Source of the DNA: Pomacea canaliculata
Taxonomy: Eukaryota > Mollusca > Gastropoda > Architaenioglossa > Ampullariidae
Direction of reading: 5' to 3'
Assembly (NCBI RefSeq): GCF_003073045.1
Contig: NC_037598.1
Location: 1-64,000, forward strand
Length of the DNA: 64,000 nucleotides
In this document: piece after piece, positions 33,420 to 45,399 of the stretch
How the letters are laid out: each line of letters begins with the position of its first letter
Position numbering within the stretch: position 1 is the first letter of the stretch
Translations under genes and position numbers: made by a program
The notes under the pieces: generated by a model
The model's database searches: none
Told to the model about the DNA's origin: nothing
The model's input: only the letters and a program-made list of their open reading frames with translations

Positions 33420-35355
33420 TCCACCAAATGTAAGTGTGTTTGTGTGGGTAGGTGTGCTTATTAATCACAGTATCTGACATCAATGTCGTTTCCACACCTT
33501 TTGTGTCTTGTTTAGATCCCTGTATATTTTACTTACTTCTTGCAGGTGTCACCAAATCATTAGAAATTGACCTCACCCTTCATTGAGAATGGGTTAATCA
33601 ATGCTTACCTTCTTCATAAATGATTCTAAAACTCTTTACTAAAGACAGCCTGACTGAGTTAATACCTAAAGCCACAATAAGGAAACGTGTGTGGTGATAA
33701 CATCCTTGCAGAAATCTCTCTAATCAAAGTAAGCTCACTGTCAGCTGTTTCCTGTTTACAGCCACACACGTCTCAAACATATTTCTTCTTCTACTTAGTC
33801 GAGTAATCTTAGAGAGAGAGAGAAAGAGAAAGCTAAGTAATGACTTCCTTAATGTGAGTGCTCATTAGTCGATGACTGAATTAGTTGTGCTTTAGAGAAG
33901 CTTTCTTAAAACATTGATAGTTTATTCGCAAAAGACTCAACAGAATTTTTCTTTTTTCAAATTTTTTTTTTCCTTGCCGTTAAACGTATCTCTGTTTTCC
34001 TTTCTCGTCTCGGATGAATGGCTTTGTATAACTGTCTGCAGTTTTCGTTTCTATTTCTGCTGCGTAAGTCTTTTTCTTTCTCCATCCTCTTTTACCTTCG
34101 TATCAATTAATCTACAATGTATATTTTGTAACAACGAAAGTAACCTTCATCGACTCCATAGTATACTTTTCTCTAGACTAGCATACATTAAGTGCAATAC
34201 CTTTTGGAATTGTCTTTTTATCCCACGCGTTTTCTCACTACAAAACACAAGACCTGTCCATACTGATAGAACTGACCTTCATTAAAACCCAAATATTTGT
34301 CTTTTGTCTCTTCACTTTAACTGAGGATCCATGTTGTCTTGAATATGGGGATATGAACACACTTGAAAAAGAACTGATTTATTTAGTGTGATGATGGTTT
34401 TGTACACTTCATGTCTTTTACCGAATGCAATCGGGATTTTGCTTCATTGTTTACCAGATTACAATGTGTTTTAGGCATTTACAAAGCCAAGTGCCGTTTA
34501 TTGGTTAGTTTTCGTAATAATATTGAATAATCTGAAGTAAACAATAAACGCTGTTTAGCAATAGTCAGCAAATAAACGATGTCATTCATGTTTCTTGTTT
34601 TGTACTTACTAGGATAACGAGCAAGCAAAGAACAATGTCAAATATTGTTGGTTCGACTTTTCCCTGCCCTAGCTTTGTCAAAAGGGTTTATGTAAAGTTT
34701 TCTTATAGGTGAAAATCCCAAAAAATAAAATAAAGGGAAAGATTTCATGATTTAGAGATAAGCATATTGTAGGTATTCATGATTTTGTATTAACGGGACG
34801 GTGTGTAGTTGATTTTTGTTTTATAATAGTAGAAGTTCTTTAATTACACGACCTGGTTACACTATAAGGATGTAACTTCACAAAAATCAAATATTTAAAT
34901 AAAAAATAATAAAGCAATCTGTTTAGCTTATCACATGGGTAGATCGAGGGTTTACGCCTGTGGTCCATCAGTCGTAAGTCATCCATTTGGTCGGTCGACT
35001 TGAGGTTTGGATAACCAAAAGTTGCAGTCTCCAAGAGTGACATACAAGACCACTAGAAAATAAAATAAAAGATGTTCCTGAAATAAAAGGCAGTAAAACT
35101 GTTGAGAAATGACGGAAATAAAGAGATTTTTTTGTTAGAATTAATAATGCTGCAATAGTTCATATTATCATGCATTTTTAATTCTCAAACGAGGCTTTAA
35201 CATAACAAGGTCTCATCGCATTCTCTTTTTTTAAGAGGATAGGTGAAGATATATATATAGCATTGTATGCAAGGGGAGAAATTCCCATAACTCAGTATAA
35301 TGTTTTCTTGTCCAATTTACTTCCATTTGAAATGCTTTCTTGACCTACAAACAGG
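33420..35355. other. Upstream of gene A; homologous to the B/C intergenic palindrome, then unique DNA
   Basis: 33420-34245 parallels 40200-40960 upstream of gene B. The block at 34870-35035 matches 12787-12925 inverted. The open frame at 33914-34285 is not preserved in the paralogous flank and is not called. Confidence 0.45.
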
Positions 35356-35738
35356 TCAAAAAGGGTCAAAGAGATACTTGAAACGAACAGATTGTAAGGG
35401 ATTTTCTAAATTACTTGCTTCCCTACTCCGAAAGAATTTCGTGAAAGAGCATCCGTTCGTTTCCTGATATGATTTAAATTTGTTTGATAGCCGTGAATTC
35501 ATTACAAATAAGAGAAGGATAACAAAAAGCTGCTGATCTCATTATTTGATAATTAGTTAGTAATCGTCCTTTTTCTTTTCTGACCTTTTGTAGTTTGAAT
35601 GAATACTCGTAATTCCAAGAGTCTGTACTTAATTTTTTTTAGTTTAGACAGGAATGTTACACATCGTCTTGTAATTCCAGTGCAACTTCACTAATGATGA
35701 TGTCCCAGTTCTCTGCAGCAAATTATTTTTCATCACAG

Positions 35739-37055
35739 GTGCTGATGACGTCAGTGGTGATACTGGAGACGTTAGTGGTGCATCAAGTGCCTGCAGTCAT
35801 ACTACGAATACAGTGTGCGATAAAGTCTATGAAAAGTGTTGTGTTTCCTTTATTCTCCAATGAAGAAATTGTGTCTTTTTTCTGAAGGATGAATATAACC
35901 TAGGCAAGAATGCACATTTGACTATAAGGCCAGTATTTATGGCCGTTATTACATGTATGGGTGTGTCCATTGTTAGCTGTACAGTAAGTTTTCGACATTA
36001 ATAGCCTAGAATTTGAAATGCACATAGACCTAAAAGAATATTTACAGATGAATATCGTGTAACCAGCCAGTCGAAATTGTCAACTACAGCAGCCAACTTT
36101 TTAAATTAAATTTATATATATGTATAATGTGTTATATAACTGTAGTTGATTATACTGTGGTGTTGGGATCTTCTATCAAAAGGTAGTGTTTAAAACTAAA
36201 TAAAAACAAATTTTCCCTTGTTTTTAGTATAATGCAGCGCAAGCATTTCATCTACGCAGTGACCAACACGTAGACAAGTTAAATTAAATGTCCTTTAACT
36301 ATGTAGCATTGTATGATCCTACATTTTTGTTTTGGTTAGGATTTGTGTTCCCATGTACTGAAATCAGCTTCTGAAATCGGTAATTTTCGGCTTTCTAGAC
36401 TATTTAAAAATTATTTTACATATAAAGACATTTTATACCATTCACTTACAAAATATTCTGTAGAGACGACCTCAGAAAAAAAGTTGGTCACGTGTTTAAG
36501 TTAAGGAGCCTTAAAGGAAGCTAAAAGCTGACTTTTTCTCTTTTACAAGGCGCCATGTATTAGAAATACTTGATCTCCATAAAAATTCCGGCATCGGTCA
36601 GAAAAAATTCTTTTTGTCTCTGAACAAAAATTATTTATCTAGCTGACTCTAGTCAAAATATGTCCAACTGTAGAAGTCTTCGTTTGCTTCTTTGTGCTTA
36701 TTCATCCTCTTGTTATACTTCTTCCCCTCCCTCCCAATGTGTTTGTGTGTGCTTATGTGTATGTGTGTGTTAGTGTGTGTGTTTGTGTGTTATGTGTGTA
36801 CGTGTTTCTGTCTATGTGTATGTGTTCTGACTATGTGGCTAAACGTTTTATTTACTCGTTTTTTTATGTCGGATAAAGAAACCGCTTATTAAAGATATCA
36901 GCGAATGTAAGCAGGGACCTAAAATACAAAAAAATGTTTTCCTTTTCTAAAACTGATCAGTCACTTTGCACATTATATATTTATATCTATAAATTATTTC
37001 AATGACTAAAGTAGGAAAAGCCTACACAGAAGCAAATGTAAACAACTGAGTTCTC
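35739..37055 (+). pseudogene. Broken partial copy of gene D (exons 2 and 3)
   Basis: Sequence from about 35360 to 37050 parallels gene D intron 1 to exon 3. The exon 2 equivalent (35739-35840) is open and three bases longer, but two of its cysteines are replaced (DVCSSSAC becomes DVSGASSAC), and its donor is weakened to gtgttt. The exon 3 equivalent at 37003 has lost the acceptor (caa instead of cag), replaces a cysteine (KAYTEA for KACAGA) and stops after about 15 codons. The homology then ends abruptly against the 3' flank of gene B. No signal exon is present. Confidence 0.85.
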
Positions 37056-37868
37056 AAGCTATTCCTCCTAAAATATTAAGTTATTGTATTTTGTGTTTGT
37101 ATACTGTGTCTATTTTATGTGTTCGCGCTGATGTAAATGTGAATGTTCGGTATGGTTAAAGCAGTCCTACACTTCTTTCATCATTCCTATACTTTCATAC
37201 AAGAAAAACAGTCAATGCATCAATGCTTTACATTTTATTTCTGATTAAACACATCGTGGATAAGTCGGATGTGTGATTTTCTCTGTGTCTCGCTAACACT
37301 TTCATCTGGTCACAGACTGATGCTTCTCCGTGACACAGAGCTTCATGATAATCACACAGAGCATGGCAGCAACACAGTCATCAGCTGACGATGGACAGAC
37401 AGCTGCAGATGTGCTGTGGTACTCTCCAACTGGTGTCAACGACTAAAAAAATAAAAATAATAAAAATCATCAACAATATGTCAGTTGACATATTGAACCA
37501 TGTAAGAATCTCAACTGCTGTTTAATATTAAGTAAACAATAGTGTTTTAATAGCTTTTGAACTATTGTTGCTCAAGTTTAGTATTGTGTTTATATGTGTA
37601 TGTATTAACCAACACATATATATATATACACCTACAAATGCATGCTTATTATGCACTTATTTCTCGTATGGGTAAGTAAATGCGATTACTTTCTACAAAC
37701 ATTTTCTTAAACTTATTTTGTTTCAAACGATTAACTAACTCTGGCGAAAGTATGTCTCTTACTCCGACATTTGGATAATAAATAGGCTAGTAAAATATAG
37801 TTGACATTTTATCATCCTTATTTACAGCTACATGCCTAACTACTTACCTGTCTGCCCAGTAGGAGTCT

Positions 37869-40108
37869 CTACCAAGTCATCCACATCTTTTTATGAGTGT
37901 TGCGCTTAGAGTTTCGGATGATGTCTCCAGTGCCAGAGTTTGCAGGTTCTAAAAAAATAAAAACTTTATATAAAAAAGAGAGGAAAACAAAAAGTATTTT
38001 CTCACATTTGCGTTTTTCTTTATAGTTTTGAAAATTTTGATATCAAAGTTTGAACAAGTATGATATAAAGAAAGTGTAATAATTAGCTCTTTATGACAGA
38101 CACATACAAGACTCATACACACAGTTCGTACAAACGGGTGTCAAACATACAATTGACATACCCGTAATTCAGAATTTTAATATTTGTTATATCTTTACCA
38201 CAGAGATTGGACACAGCCGTATAGTCATCTTCACATTCACAAGTAGTCAGGCAGTAGGCACCCGACACACAGTTGTTTGCATTTTCGCCTGAACACTCCT
38301 GGCCTTGTGTCAGCACTGCAATCAGGTGTTGTTTGTTTACAGAACAGTACTGAGCACACAGACACACACACTCACACATACACATAAACACACGCACACC
38401 ATGACTGTGGTATCAGTTGTACAGAAATAACAAGTTATCGTATAAATACAATTTTCAACTAAATTTGTTGCTTATTTCATTTGACTTTTTCCTTCACCTG
38501 GGATTTTTTTTTTTTTACAAATAAAAGAATAATTATTAGTTAATGTCAATAGTCAGGACAATGCTATATAGACCCTGATTAATTTTAAAGCCTTTACATT
38601 AATAGTTATCAGTGGTTATTTCGGGTCATGATAGGATGGTAACATTTGTCGCTTACTTATAGTAAATGAAAACTTGTGTAGCTAAAATTCCACATCTTGA
38701 CCTCTAACTTTCTACAGTTCGCAGGAGTTCTAAATGCAATTAAACAGTTTCAAAATAAATTACAGATCAAAAACTGAGGAACTGAGGAAAGAAAAGAAAA
38801 GGTACGGGAGATAATTTGTAAGGGGAATAAATCGGTACAATTAATGCTTGGAAATTCTGACTCCTTGCCTAGTGGAATTGTGAAATTGGACTCTACCTTT
38901 GAAAACATACCATGGAAACTTGTTTTTAACAAATGCCATAAGACAACATCTGATAACCAACTAAAATGGTTCCAGTTAAGACTTCTCCTTAGAATTTTGT
39001 CAACTAACAGGTTTCTCTTTATAAGAATGATTGTTAATTCCCCCAAATGTGCTAGATATCTTAACGATGTAGAGACAATAAGTCATCTGTTATGGCAATG
39101 TCAACTTGTTAGTGCTTTCTGGAGAGATTTACATTCAGTCATGATTAGTAAATGTACAACACTAAGAAATTTTAATTTTTCTGAAAAACTTATTTTATTT
39201 GGTGTACAGGACACATTTGTACGGTCAAAGTGTTAGACCTAATTATCTTGTTAGCAAAATATTTCATTTATGTATGCAAATGGAAAAACGATATACCCTC
39301 TCTACATGCCTTTTTGAAGATTGTAAAATACAGATATAATATAGAAAGATACCATACTATTTTAGGTAATGAATTAGACCTATTTGAAGTTATTTGGAAA
39401 CCATATTAAAAATTATTAATATAAGCGCAATTAGTGGAAGCTGGGATGTTCTCTGTCACTTCTTCTAAACATCTTTCCTCTTCACTCTTTTCTCCCTTTC
39501 TATACTGAATGAATCTAGTAATCAATGTCATAAATGTCATATATGTTGTGCTATTAAAAAAAAAGAAAACTTGTGTAGCTGAATTTTTATTTTCTTTCTA
39601 GTCAATATTGGATTTTAAAACATTTCTTGTCTTGTAGAGTCAAAAGAAATACTTGCAGCACTTGGCATAGACTCGGTCACAGACAGCGCCAGTCACGCAG
39701 GTGTCGGCAGCAGAACAGGGGGAGCCTACTCCAACATTGGTGGCCGCTAGGGTCGCTGTAACAACATGGCATAGCAACAACACACAGCACAACAGCAACC
39801 ACAAGCACCAAACACACCTTTGAGGGTGACGTGGCGCCAACTACCAAAAAAGATATATATATAGGAAAAATACTAATATTAACAAACAAGTGTGATTACT
39901 CAGGTGTTATGTGCAGTTATCTGTAAACAGAAAAAAACGCGCTTATAAGTTTTTTTTCAGCGACATAAATATTTATGTTTATGAGACCAACATGTCTTTT
40001 TGAACTACATAAATTGTTGCATAAGGCAGACGATATGTATAGGATGTACTTACGGTTAGCAGCCAGAGCAAGAAGCAAGAAGACAGTTTCAAGCAAAGCC
40101 AGCTCCAT
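37869..40108 (-). CDS. Gene B: secreted EB-like cysteine-rich protein, 116 aa
   Basis: Minus-strand exons 40108-40054 (signal MELALLETVFLLLALAAN), 39755-39657, 38315-38199 and 37948-37869 (stop), all phase 1. The mature chain equals that of gene C by my reading: an N-terminal four-cysteine part, an EB-like six-cysteine module, then EPANSGTGDI...KKMWMTW. Intron 2 starts with the GC donor gcaagt and is enlarged to 1.34 kb by a LINE insertion in the opposite orientation. A 3'UTR intron follows the stop (donor at 37848, next exon from 37442). The exons and splice sites are intact, so the gene looks functional if the LINE does not disturb splicing. Confidence 0.86.
38684..39564 (+). mobile_element. 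5'-truncated LINE (non-LTR retrotransposon) 3' end
   Basis: The plus-strand frame from about 38844 encodes the C-terminal part of a LINE ORF2: LKWFQLRLLLRILSTNRFLF then the conserved ETISHLLWQCQLVSAFW cysteine/histidine motif. After one frame change near 39230 it goes on with LIILLAKYFIYVCKWKND and ends at 39408. The style is that of L1/Tx1-like elements. The 3' end is poly-A. The 16-base target duplication 'gaaaacttgtgtagct' flanks it at 38668-38683 and 39565-39580, and the paralogous introns in genes A and C contain the empty site. Confidence 0.9.
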
Positions 40109-40183
40109 GCTCAGTCGCAGAGGTCTTCCTGTCTAACGATGGTTCAGATGATCTTCAGAGATGTGGTGATGCCATCGCACACC

Positions 40184-40191
40184 CTTATATA
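40184..40191 (-). promoter_or_regulatory. TATA box of gene B
   Basis: TATATAAG on the minus strand, 76 bases before the ATG, in the context conserved with genes A and C. Confidence 0.7.
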
Positions 40192-40959
40192 TCTTTCTAC
40201 TGAAAGTGTAGACAGTGTGCGTGTGTGTGTGTGTGAGAGAGAGAATAAATCCTAGTATCTGACATCAATGTCATTTCCACACCTTTTGTGTCTTCTTTAC
40301 AGCTCTCTATATTTGGCTTACTTCAAGTAGGTGGCAGCAAATCGTTAGAAATTGATATCAACAGTCATTGATGATGGGGTAATCAAAGGTTACCCTCTTC
40401 ATAAATGATTCTAAAAGCCTTTACGAAAGACAGAAATCTCTGTAGTCAAAGTAAGCTCACTGCCAGCTGTTTGCTGTTTATAGCCACACGTGTCTCATAT
40501 ATATGTCTTTTCCTTCTTAGTCCGGGAATCTTAGAGAGAGAGAGAGAAGTAATGACTTCCTTTATGTCAGTGCTAATTAGCCGATGATTGAATTAGTGAT
40601 GATTTAGGGAAACTTTCTTAAAGAATGCATAGTTTTTATTATTGCTAAAGATATTTTCAACGGAATCTTTCTTTTTCTCCTTTTTTTGCTTTCCGTTTAA
40701 CTTACCTCGGCTTTTTTTCTCGTCTCCGATAAATTGTTTTGTATAACTGTCTGCACTGTTCCTCTTCTATCTCTGCTCCGTAGGTCTTTTTCTTTCCCCA
40801 TCCTTTCTCTTCAACTTCGTATCAGTTAATCTACAATGTATATTTTGTAACAACGAAAGTAACCTTCATCGACTCCATTGTATACTTTCCTCTAGAGCAT
40901 TCATTGAGTACAATACTTTAAGGGATGCTCTTTGCACACGGTGCTTTGTACTTCTTTAG

Positions 40960-41340
40960 TTTCATCAGTCATTGGAGACCGATTTTTACACTGATGCAAA
41001 ATATTTATTGGGATGAACCTCTATCTGTCGGTGCGAGAAAAATAAGCTTTTGTGGTTTTTATGGGGTGTAGCTTAGAAAATAACTAGTGTCAAAGCAGTC
41101 TATGACTGACTTATAAATCCATCCACTATATTTACTTCGATCATGTTTTCGATTACAGCTCCTGTTTGGGTACACAATTTGCAGTTTGTACATAACTGAT
41201 CATAGAAATGATAGAAAACAAACTTCGTTTCACAGAAGACTAACAGTTTGATGTTATCACTGTGAGGGATGCACTGACAGTACACACCAGCAAACACTTT
41301 CTCCCACGCGTTCTTTCTCTCTACAAAACACATGGAAAAC
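40960..41340. other. Centre of the B/C palindrome
   Basis: Unpaired spacer between the head-to-head genes B and C. The minus-strand frame 41363-41100 (87 codons, 7 cysteines, starting MALYNCLQFSMCFVERKNAW) begins in the right arm and runs through the spacer. It has no signal peptide or known domain and is not kept in the other copies, so I do not call it a gene. Confidence 0.5.
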
Positions 41341-41937
41341 TGCAGACAGTTATACAAAGCCATTCATCCGAGATGAGAAAGGAAAACGTAGGAAAGTTGA
41401 ACGGCAAGGAAAAAAAAAGAAAAAAGAAATTTCAGTTTTAAATGTCTTCTGCGAATAAACTATCACTTCACTAAATCATCACTAATTTAATCATCGACTA
41501 ATCAGCACTCACATCAAGGAAGTCATTACTTCTCTCTCTCTCTAAGATTCCCGGACTAAGTAGAAGAAGAAATATGTATGAGACGTGTGTGGTTGTAAAC
41601 AGGAAACAGCTGACAGTGAGTTAACTTTAATTTGACAGATTTCTGCGAGAATGTTGCCACCACTCACGTTTCCTTATTGTGGCTTTAGGTATTAACTCAG
41701 TCAGGCTGTCTTTAGTAAAGGGTTTTAGAATTATTTATGAAGAAGGTAAGCACGATAAACCCATTATCATGACCGATGAGATCAGTTTCTAATGGTTTGG
41801 TGACACCTACAAGAAGTAAGCCAGATATAGAGGGCGCTAAATAAGACAGAACGTGTGGAAACGACATTGATGACAGATCCTGTGATTAATACTCTCTCTC
41901 TCACACACCCAAACTGTCTACACTTTCATCAGAAAGA

Positions 41938-41945
41938 TATATAAG
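41938..41945 (+). promoter_or_regulatory. TATA box of gene C
   Basis: TATATAAG followed by 'ggtgtgg', 81 bases before the ATG. The 80-base leader is shared with genes A and B. Confidence 0.7.
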
Positions 41946-42018
41946 GGTGTGGTATCATCACCTCATCACTGAAGATCATCTGAACCATCTTTAGACAAGA
42001 AGACCTTTGAGACTGAGA

Positions 42019-43617
42019 ATGGAGCTGGCTTTGCTTGGAACTGTCTTCTTGCTTCTTGCTCTGGCTGCTAACCGTACGTACATCCTATACACATCGTCTG
42101 CCCTATGCAACAATTTAAGTAGTTTGAAAAAAAATTTTAGACTCATAAACAGAATTATTTATGACACTGATAAAAAAATATAATTATAGACACGCTGATA
42201 ATTTCCATAAAATTGTGAAGAGAAACTGAGTGAAGCTGGAGTTTTCAGGGTGGCGTTAACGGTCGGTCAGCCTGGAGTAAATTTTAGCCACAAGAAGCTC
42301 ATCTGTCTGTTTGACTTATTGCAAAAAGTTATTTTTTTTTTGTTTACAGCTTAAACGCATAAATACTAATAAATAGTTTTTACATTCACTTGACGCAAAC
42401 ACACACAAGCTAGCATCAATCTTAAAAGCTATGAAACCTAAAATTCATGACCATCTAATACATTACAGAATTAAACATCCTAAAATAGGCATTGCACTTG
42501 CTTTCATCGCTTCTTGTCTGAGTTTTACACAGGTTTAAAGTAAACGGCCTAATATACCTCAGTAATGTCAGGTGTTTGTTGATATTAATATTTTTACTTT
42601 TTATTTATATATACTGAATTTTTATAGTTTGTTCCACGTCACCCTCAAGGACATCTTTGGAGCTTGTGGTTGCTGTGGTGCTGTGTGTTGTTGCTATGCC
42701 ATGTTGTTACAGCGACCCTAGCGGCCACCAACGTTGGAGTAGGCTCCCCCTGTTCTGCTGCCGACACCTGCGTGACTGGCGCTGTCTGTGACAGAGTCTA
42801 TGCCAAGTGCTGCAAGTATTTCTTTTCACTGTACAGGACAGGATTTCAAAAATCCAATAATTGTCTAGTGACATTCTTTAATAATAATTCTTCCATTTAT
42901 AAAATACTGACATGTAAAGAAAAAGCCAAATAAAATAAAATAACTGACAAATTTAGTAGAAAATTGTATTATTACTGTAACTTGTTTTTACTGTACAACT
43001 GATACCACAGTCGCGATGTTCTTCAGGTTTGTTATTAAGTGGCGCAAACCTGATCTCAGTAAACCCCAAAACTGTATGAAAGTGTGGTTTTGTGTGTTTA
43101 TATATAATTATATGTGTGTGTGTCTGTGTGCTAAGTACTATTGTGTAAACAAACAACACCTGATTGCAGTGCTGACACAAGGCCAGGAGTGTTCAGGCGA
43201 AAATGCAAACAACTGTGTGTCGGGTGCCTACTGCCTGACTACTTGTGAATGTGAAGATGACTATACGGCTGTGTCCAATCTCTGTGGTAAAGATATAACA
43301 AATATTAAAATTCTGAATTACGGGTATGTCAATTGTATGTTTGACACCCGTTTATACGAACTGTGTGTATGAGTCTTGTATGTGTCTGTCATAAAGCGCT
43401 AATTATTACACTTTCTTTATATCATGCTGATTCAAACTTTGATATCAAAATTTTCAAAACTATAAAGAAAAACGCAAATGTGGGAAAATACTCTTTTTAC
43501 ATCTCTTTATATATATATAATTGTTATTTCTTTTAAGAACCTGCAAACTCTGGCACTGGAGACATCATCCGAAACTCTAAGCGCAACACTCATAAAAAGA
43601 TGTGGATGACTTGGTAG
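42019..43617 (+). CDS. Gene C: secreted EB-like cysteine-rich protein, 116 aa
   Basis: Exons 42019-42073 (signal MELALLGTVFLLLALAAN), 42713-42811, 43170-43286 and 43538-43617 (stop TAG) join in phase 1. Frame and cysteine spacing require the GC donor (gcaagt) after 42811; the nearby GT would give a frameshift and early stop. Mature protein: TLAATNVGVGSPC then C-x5-C-x5-C-x6-C, then GQEC...CECEDDYTAVSNLC (EB-like), then a 26-residue basic tail with an SKR site. A donor at 43638 and an acceptor at 44659 place a spliced 3'UTR exon from 44660. Gene C is divergent from B; the two share a mirror-image upstream region. Confidence 0.88.
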
Positions 43618-43891
43618 AGACTCCTACTGGGCAGACAGGTAAGTAGTTAGGCATGTAGCTGTAAATAAGGATGATAAAATGTAAACATTTTACTAACCTG
43701 TTTGTTATCCAAATTTCAAAGTGAGTTACATACTTTTGCCAGAGTTAGTCATCCGTTTTAGACAAAATTAGTGTACGAAAATATGCGTACAAAATGTTCT
43801 CATTTACTTACTCATATGGGAAAATAAACAATGCACCAAAAAACATGCATTTGTAGGTATATATGTGCTGCCTAATAGATACATGTATAAA

Positions 43892-44508
43892 TGGTACACG
43901 GACTTTTCGCCGACGGACGTTTCGCCGCCGGACGTTTCGGAGCCGGACGTTTTGCCGACGGACGTTTCGCCACCGGACGTTTCGAGTCGGACCATTTGCC
44001 GACCGGCGTTTCGCCGCCGGACGTTTCGGCGCGGGGGCACTTTCATTTCAGCATTTCACGCGGGACCTTTAGCCGAAGTCAAGTGTGGGACGCCCTTCGC
44101 TACACATTTCTCTCGCCATTGTATCAATGTATCAGTGAACTCTCTCTCACTATCCCTCCTCATGTGAACCGTTAGCTCACACATTTCTCTCGCCATTGTA
44201 TCAATGTTTTTTCTCAAAGCTGTTGCGCATAATCTGTGACAATCACAGTGAACTGTCTGTGAAGTCTGTGTGTAAAATTTGTTTGAAATAAGAATTATTG
44301 GTGTAATCTAGTAGTTTACTTTCATTCTTTGAGAAGTAAGTAAGCTCTCTCTCTCTCTGACATAATGCGACGAAACGTCCGGCGGCGAAACGCCGGTCGG
44401 CAAAACGTCCGACTCCGAAACGTCCGGCGGCGAAACGTGCAGTCGACAAAACGTCCGGCTCCGAAACGTCCGGCGGCGAAACGTCCGTCGGCAAAACGTC
44501 CGCACACG
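43892..44508. mobile_element. Foldback element with tandem-repeat terminal arms
   Basis: Two arms of about 135 bases (about 43895-44035 and 44369-44508) are inverted copies. Each is made of direct repeats of 'ggacgtttcgccgcc', 'ggacgtttcggagcc' and 'ggacgttttgccgac'. The middle 330 bases are non-coding. The direct repeat 'gtataaa' flanks the element (43885-43891 and 44509-44515), and gene B intron 4 lacks it. The long open frames rich in RRTFR/ADGRF are translations of the repeat. Confidence 0.85.
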
Positions 44509-44659
44509 GTATAAAGACCATACGGAACTTGAGAAACAATAGTTCACGAGCTGTTTAAACACTATTTTTACTTAATATTAAACAGCAGTTGAGATTCTTA
44601 CATGGTCTAAAATTTTAACTGACACATTGTTAATGATTTTTGTTATTTTATTATTTTAG

Positions 44660-44780
44660 TCGCTGACAACAGGTGGAGACCCCGACAGCACTTTCCAGCT
44701 TTCTGTCCATCGTCATGCTGATGACTCTGTACCCGCCATGCTTTAGCAGTCATCTACATTAGAAAAATATTTGCCTATAA
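44660..44780 (+). other. 3'UTR exon of gene C
   Basis: After the stop in exon 4 the transcript would splice from 43638|gtaagt to 'ttattttag|TCGCTGACAACAGG'. Genes A (31657 down) and B (37442 down) have the equivalent exon with the same acceptor. The 3' end is not defined; no canonical poly-A signal was placed with confidence. Confidence 0.55.
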
Positions 44781-45399
44781 ATAATCAGTAATTATTATAA
44801 CAAGCTCTGTGCTATAAAGAAAGATCAGCCTGTGATCAGATGAAAGTGTTAGGGAGAAACAGAAAAAATCACACATCTGACTAGTCCGTGATGTGTTTCA
44901 ACTTGTCCAAACCTTGTTTGTTATTTGATTTCTGAGAAGCCAGTACTGGTTCTGAGATGGACATGGACTGATTGCTTTTTGAATGTGAGGACTCCATGTG
45001 ATGTATCCTCTTGACAACTACTACCACTGTAACGAGTGCTACAGTAAAGTCTTATACAAGCATTTTGCTCTAATTCCTCGCCACTTTCAATTAAAAACTA
45101 AATTTCCCATGGTGCACCTTGTTGTCTAACCGCGGCTATTCGACAGTATTTTCACTGGATGTTTAGTGAATTAGTGCAAATTATAAATCAGAATTAAAAT
45201 TTTAAAAAGCTCTGAAGCATTGACTGTTTCATGCTTGAAAGTTTGGGAAGGATGAAAGAAGTGTAGCACTGTGCTAAGCATACCGAACTTTTGCATTTAC
45301 ATAAGCACGAACATATAGCACACTTATTCACAAGACACATACAAAACACAAAATATAATTCACAGAATGCACAGGCCTAATAACTAAAAGCTCAAATAA

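Larger units (their letters stand above)
37060..40950. repeat. Palindrome left arm (gene B unit)
   Basis: Inverted partner of about 41340-45400, carrying gene B, its promoter and its 3' flank. It is also a direct paralogue of the gene A unit (31380-34245). Confidence 0.85.

Noticed and set aside
41100..41363. 87-codon cysteine-containing minus-strand frame in the palindrome centre
   Set aside because: No signal peptide, no domain, and not kept in the paralogous upstream regions of genes A or B.
43863..44562. Several long arginine/phenylalanine-rich frames on both strands
   Set aside because: Translations of the 15-bp tandem repeats in the foldback element arms.
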